A DNA stretch of 64,000 bases. Origin: Haematococcus lacustris. Taxonomy: Eukaryota; Chlorophyta; Chlorophyceae; Chlamydomonadales; Haematococcaceae. Under the pieces are notes generated by a model, which worked only from the letters and a program-made list of their open reading frames with translations, had not been told where the DNA came from and made no database searches. The position numbers were made by a program, and so were the translations under genes. Shown here piece after piece: positions 58,357 through 64,000 of this stretch; within the stretch, counting starts at the first letter, position 1, and every line of letters begins with the position of its first letter. Location: the NCBI GenBank assembly GCA_030144725.1, contig JASKMD010000016.1, positions 3,249,523 to 3,313,522 of the forward strand. Direction: 5' to 3'.

Positions 58357-59121
58357 AAGGAGCTGGTGGTCTTCTTTGGAGCAGCTGGCATTGGCACCCG
58401 TGGAGGCTGGTGCGCTGATTTGGTGCAAGGTAGTATTCAGGCCCAAGGGCACAAACCAGCGGCGGGTCAGGGTGGTGCTAGTGGATGAGTTCTACACCAG
58501 CCGGGTCAGCGCAGCATTGCATGGTTGGTAGCCCTGTGAGGAGCAGCTGTGGGGACAAACACCGGCTCATCAGGTCTGCAGGCTGGAAGCCCCCAGCACG
58601 GTAGGTGCACCACAGCCTGTTGCGCCCAGCCTGGAACCAGTGGTGTGACCAGCCAGTGCGGGGCCTGATGTGGTGCCCCCCAGGTGCCCCCACGTAGCTG
58701 GGCAGCCATACAGGCAGCAGCCTCTGGGCCTGGTCTAGTGCTCCTTCGCCGATCAAGCGCAACACGCCCACCATGGTGGGGTAGGTAGCCAAGCACACCC
58801 AGCCTGCCAAGGGCAAAGGTCAGGCCGAGGGCAAGGCTGCCAAACCCAGCTTGCCTGTGCCACTGCCAGGCAAGTGAATAGACAGGGAGTACAATGCTGC
58901 GTGTCACATTCAAAGCAATGGGGAGAGCAGGGGCCGGCCGTTGGAGCTGTGTGCTGGCGGACAGAGCTGAGCTGCTAGTGCTGGCGGACTAAGCTGAGCT
59001 GCCAGAGCTGCTGGCCGAGTCCAACAAGTTCCATGAAATGGGATATAAGCGGTTGCGAAACCGCCCACTCAAGCCCAACAGCGGCAACAGCAGCAGCCAG
59101 AGGCAAAGCAGTGTGTGCTAG
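58357..59121 (+). pseudogene. TnpB/Fanzor-like nuclease, C-terminal half (copy D)
   Basis: Pieces in the expected order but in different frames: KELVVFFGAAGIGTRGGW, then KVVFRPKGTNQRRVRVVLVD and EFYTSRVSAALHG, then GWKPPAR and SLLRPAW, DQPVRGLMWCP, KGKGQAEGKAAK, IDREYNAACHIQSNGES, LELC, and MGYKRLRNRPLKP before a stop at 59119-59121. The series VDE-x-RTS, PVRGLMWCP and DR-x-x-NAA follows the distal part of TnpB/Fanzor proteins up to the RuvC-III aspartate. Several stops and frameshifts show decay. It is a different, more diverged subfamily than copies A-C. Confidence 0.55.
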
Positions 59122-59615
59122 GGGGGCCCTTTTTGAGCTGTTGTCAGCTTACATTAGCGCATGTTTGTCATGTCAACTTCAGGCTATCGCCCTGCCACAG
59201 GGACCAGACAGCAGTGTAGGTAGAAGGCGCTCATGCCATGTGTTTGGGAGGTACTCCACACTGACAAAACACTGAACCTAGTGAGTCCTAGGTGCTGCAT
59301 GGACAGATTCACGCCTTTCAATTCTTTTCATCGCAAGCAACTAACGTGCAAGGCAGTATTGCGCACCCCACACTGCACCCAATATTGCAAGAGGCAATGA
59401 CTACTTGATGATGATTATGATAATGACTGCAACACTACAGTGGGCGGTGTCCGAAGCCAACCCGACAAATGCTCGTACCAACGCCAGCTATGTTTTGAAC
59501 ATAGGGGATGTGCAAACATGCTCCACGGAATCCTTGCTACATCATTGCAGCATAACGCATGTCAGAGCCTGCGACTTCAGCATGGGCATCATGTAGACTT
59601 GCACATGGAGAGTAT
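59122..59615. other. Downstream region of the kinase gene, nothing recognised
   Basis: Probable kinase 3' untranslated region (minus strand) and flank of the copy-D relic. Confidence 0.4.
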
Positions 59616-62600
59616 CTATTGAACTTGAGGATAACTGCCTCGGTAGCCAGTGGGCGTGCCGTTGGCGGGAGCCGCGTCCATGGCTGCAACATTGGAAGCC
59701 TCGTACTGCATGGGTTGCTGCAGCGAGGCTTGCTGGTGGGCAGCAGCAGGGTAGTACAGGCTACCATCTGGAGGGTTCAAGGTGTTGAGCATGCTGTTCA
59801 AGGTCGTCAACACCTGCAGGCCATGACACCACCCCACACAACAGATGCACTGCCTGGCAGGCACTGGTGAACATGCTCAGATGCTGCATTTGCATAAACT
59901 TCAGGTGCAGCAGCTGTGGCTGCCTGGGCTGGGTAGAGCGCACACCATACCTCATCGAATGTTGGGCGGGCGTGGGCTGAGCCTGACCAGCAGGCCTGTG
60001 ACAGTGATACATATGGCTGCGGGGCGTCGAATGGGAACTTGGGACGGAGGCCGCGCATGACCACCTCTTCCACCAATTGCTGCTGCTTCAGGTTTCCATA
60101 AGGGCGTTGCCCAGTATACATCTGGCAGCACACCAGCAAGGCCAGCGCAAGCAGGCGAGCCAGTTGATGCTGTCATTTGCGCAGGCAATGCCTACTGGAC
60201 TGAACTCAGTGTGTTGCCGCCCTAGCCTTTCCCTAGGCCTGTTGGCCTCAGCAAAGACGAACAGCGCATTACTGGCATCCTGATGCCATGAGTCGCTGAC
60301 CACTCCAGAGCAGGTGTGGTGAAGCAACCATGCCTTGTCCCAGACTCAGAGCCAGCAGCGAAACAGTGGAGCAATTGCCCGAGACTCTTCGAATGCAACA
60401 ACCACTTACGCAGCAAGCTTTTGCTATGGTGCTTGTTAGCAGCTGCTGCCTTTGCAATGACACAATGCACCGTACTACTGCTTTTGACAAAGTGACATGC
60501 CTCACTCTGTCAGTGCAGCACAAAGGTATTGTGAACATCTGTAAATGACACCATCAATGTGGAACAGTAGTGTGTTACAATCGAGTTCTCCCTGCCAGAG
60601 CACTAGGACTCAGCTCTTAGGCTGGAGCAACTAGCAGTGCGGGTGGCAATACACAGCACATCACAGCCAGCCGAGCAATACTGAGCACGGTGCCCTGGGT
60701 AAGGACAGCACACCCTGGTAGCCTTGCCTTAGCTGTTGCACTCACCTCCCACATGAGGATACCAAAGGCATACACGTCTACGCTGCTGTTGACCTTCTTG
60801 TTACAGATGAGGGCTTCAGGGGCTACATAGGCAGCTGTGCCGCAGCTGTTGAAGGGGAAGGATGAGTTATTGTCGTCATCCTCGACCCTGCACAGCGGAC
60901 ATCATATACGCTGCCACTGGAGCCATGCCCTGCTGCATCCTGGTGCCTGGTGGGGTTTAGCTGGCCACGCCGTAGCTTCCCAGCTGGCCGACTGTTGTGC
61001 CCTGCCAGGCCTTGCTCACCGGGACAGACCAAAGTCTGACACCTTGGTGGTGAATCCTCGAGAGTCCATGTTGCTGCTTTTCAACAGCACATTGGCGGGC
61101 TTGAGGTCACAGTGCACCACGCCTGCAACGGCACGCAGGCTAGGGCACGCAGGTCAGGGCAGCACACCCAGCACTCTGCAGGCAACGCTGCAGCTGGCCA
61201 CCAGTCATGCCTGGTCAGCAGCTCTGCTTGGTGGGCAGCAGGGTGGCTGACCTGCCATGGGAGGGAGGGGCGGATGGCACTCACCCATGCGGTGGAGGTA
61301 TCCCATGGCTGATGCAATCTCAATGAGCGTCAGCAGCAGCGTGCGCATGTGCACCTTAGCACCCAGGGGCAGCCTGCCCTCTCTGTTCCCCTCTGGACCC
61401 CCAGCAGTAGGCTCCACTCCTCCATTGGCAGCCAGCACTTGGGCCAGCATCTGGACAGCCAGGTCACATAGACATGCAGCGCATGTGGACAGGCTTCAAG
61501 GCGACTGCAGAGCCATGATGTTGTTACCGAAGTTGCAGGTTATCAGGGTAAGGGGTTGCTACATGGGGTCGCAACATGCCCACCTCCTTTAGCCCATGGG
61601 GAAAAACAATGGCATGGAAGCAGCACACCGGCAGCCAGCTCAGCTATGGACAGGGCATAGCAGCCAAGCATGCCGTACCTTGTCAGGCTGAGCGACCTGG
61701 AAGACGCTGTTCTTCAGGGCAGTGCTCATGTTGCCCAGGTCACACAGCTCAATGACCTGCAGGGGCGCAGCCACATCACCCAGCCAATCATGACGCAGGT
61801 AAGCCAAGCCGCCTGCCGATGCTGCCTGCCTGCCTGCCTGCCCATGCAGCCTGCGCTGGCTAGGCGGGGCACCTCAATGTGGCAGGTGCGTTCCTCCATG
61901 CCTGCCAGGTACTTCAGGGCTGAGGAGCTGAGCAGGGCGGGAGAGGCGTGGCGCAGGCACTGGCTCAGCAGCTCCGCCACCAGCACGTCCGTCATGCAGG
62001 TGTAGGCTTGCACGATGTTGGGGTGCGACAGCGCCCTGCACAGAGCCAAACACAGCCAGGCTCAACCGAATTCAGTGAGGGCACCTTGCAGCAGACTGGT
62101 GCACCACAGGCATCACAGGTAAGAGCTACAGCTCCCATCCAAGCTGCAGCTCCCCTCCTCACCCCAGAATGGCAATCTCATGGGCATTCTTCATCACCAT
62201 CTTCTCGTTCTTGCCATCATCACACACCACCTGGACAGGTTAACAGGGAAGATGCATGAAAGACCAGGAAGAGTGTGAACAAAGCAGCATGCATGCATGC
62301 CATGCAGTCAGGCTGCCTCAACACCGCAAGAGGTTTCAGCTGCTGGGCTGCGTCATGGTCAGTGTGCCTTGGCAGCCACTCGCCTTGATGCCTACCACCA
62401 GGCCGCGCCAGAGTCCCCTAAACACCTTGGCAAAGCCGCCTTCGCCCAGGCAGTTTGTGACCTGCAGGTCCCCCAGGTGCGCGTTCTGCGGGCACACGCA
62501 AGCCAACACCTTCAGCAGCACCTCTGCAGCACCCGCCTGTCACGACATCACGCACATTTGCTACAGCCACACTGCCCTGCCCTGTGCCACTGGGAGACTC

Positions 62601-64000
62601 ACCCCGGCAAAGTCCATGCTGCTCTTGATGCGCTTCTGGTTCAGCTTCTCCGTCAGCCCCGTCACCAGTGCCCCAGTGGAGGACCTGCACATCAACCAAG
62701 GCTCGTGTCAGGCAGCTGCCACCCTGAGCCTGGTGCCTAGGAGCTTGGCGCATGTGACCGCGCAGCAGGCAGGCAGGTGGGAGCGTGTGCGGCCAGGTCA
62801 GCCTCACCTGCTCTGTGCAAACACAAAAGACTCGGCACTCATGTTTACCCCCCCGGAGTCGTTGATGCTGCGGCCGCTGAAGGACTGGTTGCGGGAGCCA
62901 GACACGCTGCCGCCTTCGCTGCTGACTGGCTGAGCATTTTGTACCACCTGCAGGTCAGGTCAAGCAAGAGCTGCTCGGGTCCAGCAACGGCTGGCTGCGA
63001 TGCCAGCTTGACAGACAGTCCCTGCCTTCAGGCCTGACACAGTGAACCATTGCCTGCTGGTCACTGCACAGTACGGCCAGAGCTGGATTGACCACTGCGA
63101 CTAAGACACTTCCCCCTCGGCCCTCACCTTGTAGTCCTTGAGCAGTGTGTTGTTGAGCAGCAGCAGCAGGTGCGGTGACATGACCTCGCACACCTCACGT
63201 AGTCGTGGGCTGACATCATTGAAGTCGGTTTGCACACTGGACATGCAGAAGATGACGCCAAAGATGTGCTGCTTCACCTGCAACAGAATGCAAGGGTTGA
63301 GATGGTAGCTGCACTGAGGTTACAAGTATCCGGGTGGGTGGACCCTGCTGGTGTCTGTCCATCCTCACGCACACCCTGGCCCTCCTCATCCAATACCCAC
63401 ATCCCGTTGCACAAGAACAGATAGCCAATGCATGCCAGCGCAGCTGTATTGATGCCTCAAATCAGGGCTCAGCAGCTATGACTTCACCTTCAGGGGGAAG
63501 ACCAGCACAGATGTGGGGGGCTTGATTAGGCGGGTGTTGAAGATGTCGATTGACACATTGCCAGACTGATTGATCAGCTTTTGCACATCTGGAATCATGA
63601 CTTGCTGCCTGTTGTGCACACTGATTTTCATGACGGTGGACTTCATAGCCACGGTCGTGCGCATGACCCCTGCTTGGGCCTGCACCTCCTTCAGCATCTT
63701 GAAGCTGCTGTTGGTGGACTGATTGCTGAGCCCTCGCTGCATGAGGCTGGCTGGCACCTGCCCAGCGCAATGACACAGGCCAGCATAGAGCGTGAGTGCA
63801 CTTGCCAGAGGGGTCCTGGCCTGTTATGCGGTGCCTAGCAGCCTGGCAGCACACAAGTGGGCAGTGAGGCTCCGTCTACCACCATGAGTCGGCACAATGG
63901 AGGCATAGAGGCAAGGCTCAGTCTGCCAACTGAAAGCTGCGCCCAGAGGGAAACCACAGGTCTTGTGGCAAGCATGCCTCTCACCTGCATTAGGTCATCA
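59616..64000 (-). CDS. GAF-like domain protein kinase (Raf/MLK-type), 5' end outside window
   Basis: Exons in transcript order: 63985-64000 (partial), 63488-63757, 63128-63277, 62808-62947, 62603-62684, 62384-62536, 62163-62230, 61873-62035, 61679-61756, 61285-61450, 61020-61122, 60746-60887, 59951-60121, 59616-59813. Phases agree; about 632 residues are visible. The first 140 look like the end of a GAF-type sensor domain (SVLVFPLK, then HIFGVIFCMSS). A Ser-rich linker leads to the kinase: LGEGGFAKV loop, VVGIK lysine, HPNIVQAY, the catalytic loop VVHCDLKPANVLL, SDFGLSR, VAPEA, DVYAFGILMWE and ARPTFDE. HCD replaces HRD. The Gln/Ala-rich tail ends at 59616. Such GAF-kinases are numerous in volvocine algae; the substrate is unknown. 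The intron after VVGIK starts with GC (AAG/gcgagt). Confidence 0.85.

Overview
The window is nuclear DNA of a green alga. Genes are split into many short exons with GT-AG introns, the sequence is GC-rich, and CAG/CTG and G-run low complexity is everywhere. The conserved proteins are of the plant/green-algal kind: ORC1 with a PHD finger inside its BAH domain, NOT2, an RMD1/DUF155 mitochondrial protein, a GAF-type kinase and an extracellular-matrix-like protein with a serine-proline tail. Interstitial TTAGGG repeats and the style of the mobile elements suggest the order Chlamydomonadales, perhaps a Haematococcus relative; the genus is an inference.

Layout. 1-2.5 kb: last exons of a membrane protein resembling the TmcB family (+). 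4.5-7.7 kb: a complete seven-exon RMD1/DUF155 gene (-). 8.0-15.7 kb: a 7.7-kb hAT-type transposon with matching terminal inverted repeats and a perfect 8-bp target duplication; it carries a BED-type zinc-finger reading frame, a nested block with long diverged inverted repeats, and a 117-bp coding minisatellite. 16.9-34.9 kb: a gene-poor block of satellites and inverted duplications. It holds a 4.8-kb palindrome, a second inverted repeat around a 3.5-kb GGGCA array, a 226-bp satellite, GGGGC and GGGCT arrays, two copies of a small coiled-coil gene, and three broken fragments of a TnpB/Fanzor-like RuvC nuclease family. It ends in a 500-base assembly gap.

35.6-39.1 kb: NOT2 (+), a CCR4-NOT subunit. 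41.6-43.7 kb: a small cytochrome b5-domain protein (-). 45.6-48.4 kb: a secreted cysteine-repeat protein with a hydroxyproline-type tail (+), divergent from the cytochrome b5 gene. 49.8 kb: head-to-head telomeric repeats. 50.6-57.1 kb: ORC1 (-). 57.4-59.1 kb: two more TnpB/Fanzor-like relics. 59.6-64.0 kb: a GAF plus protein kinase gene (-), cut by the window end at its 5' side.

The host genes share no obvious pathway. Six of them were rebuilt exon by exon with consistent intron phase; NOT2 needs one base removed from a G-run. The unusual content is the mobile and satellite block, where TnpB/Fanzor-like pseudogenes sit next to a coiled-coil reading frame and pentamer arrays. All family names rest on motif recognition by eye; no database search was run.
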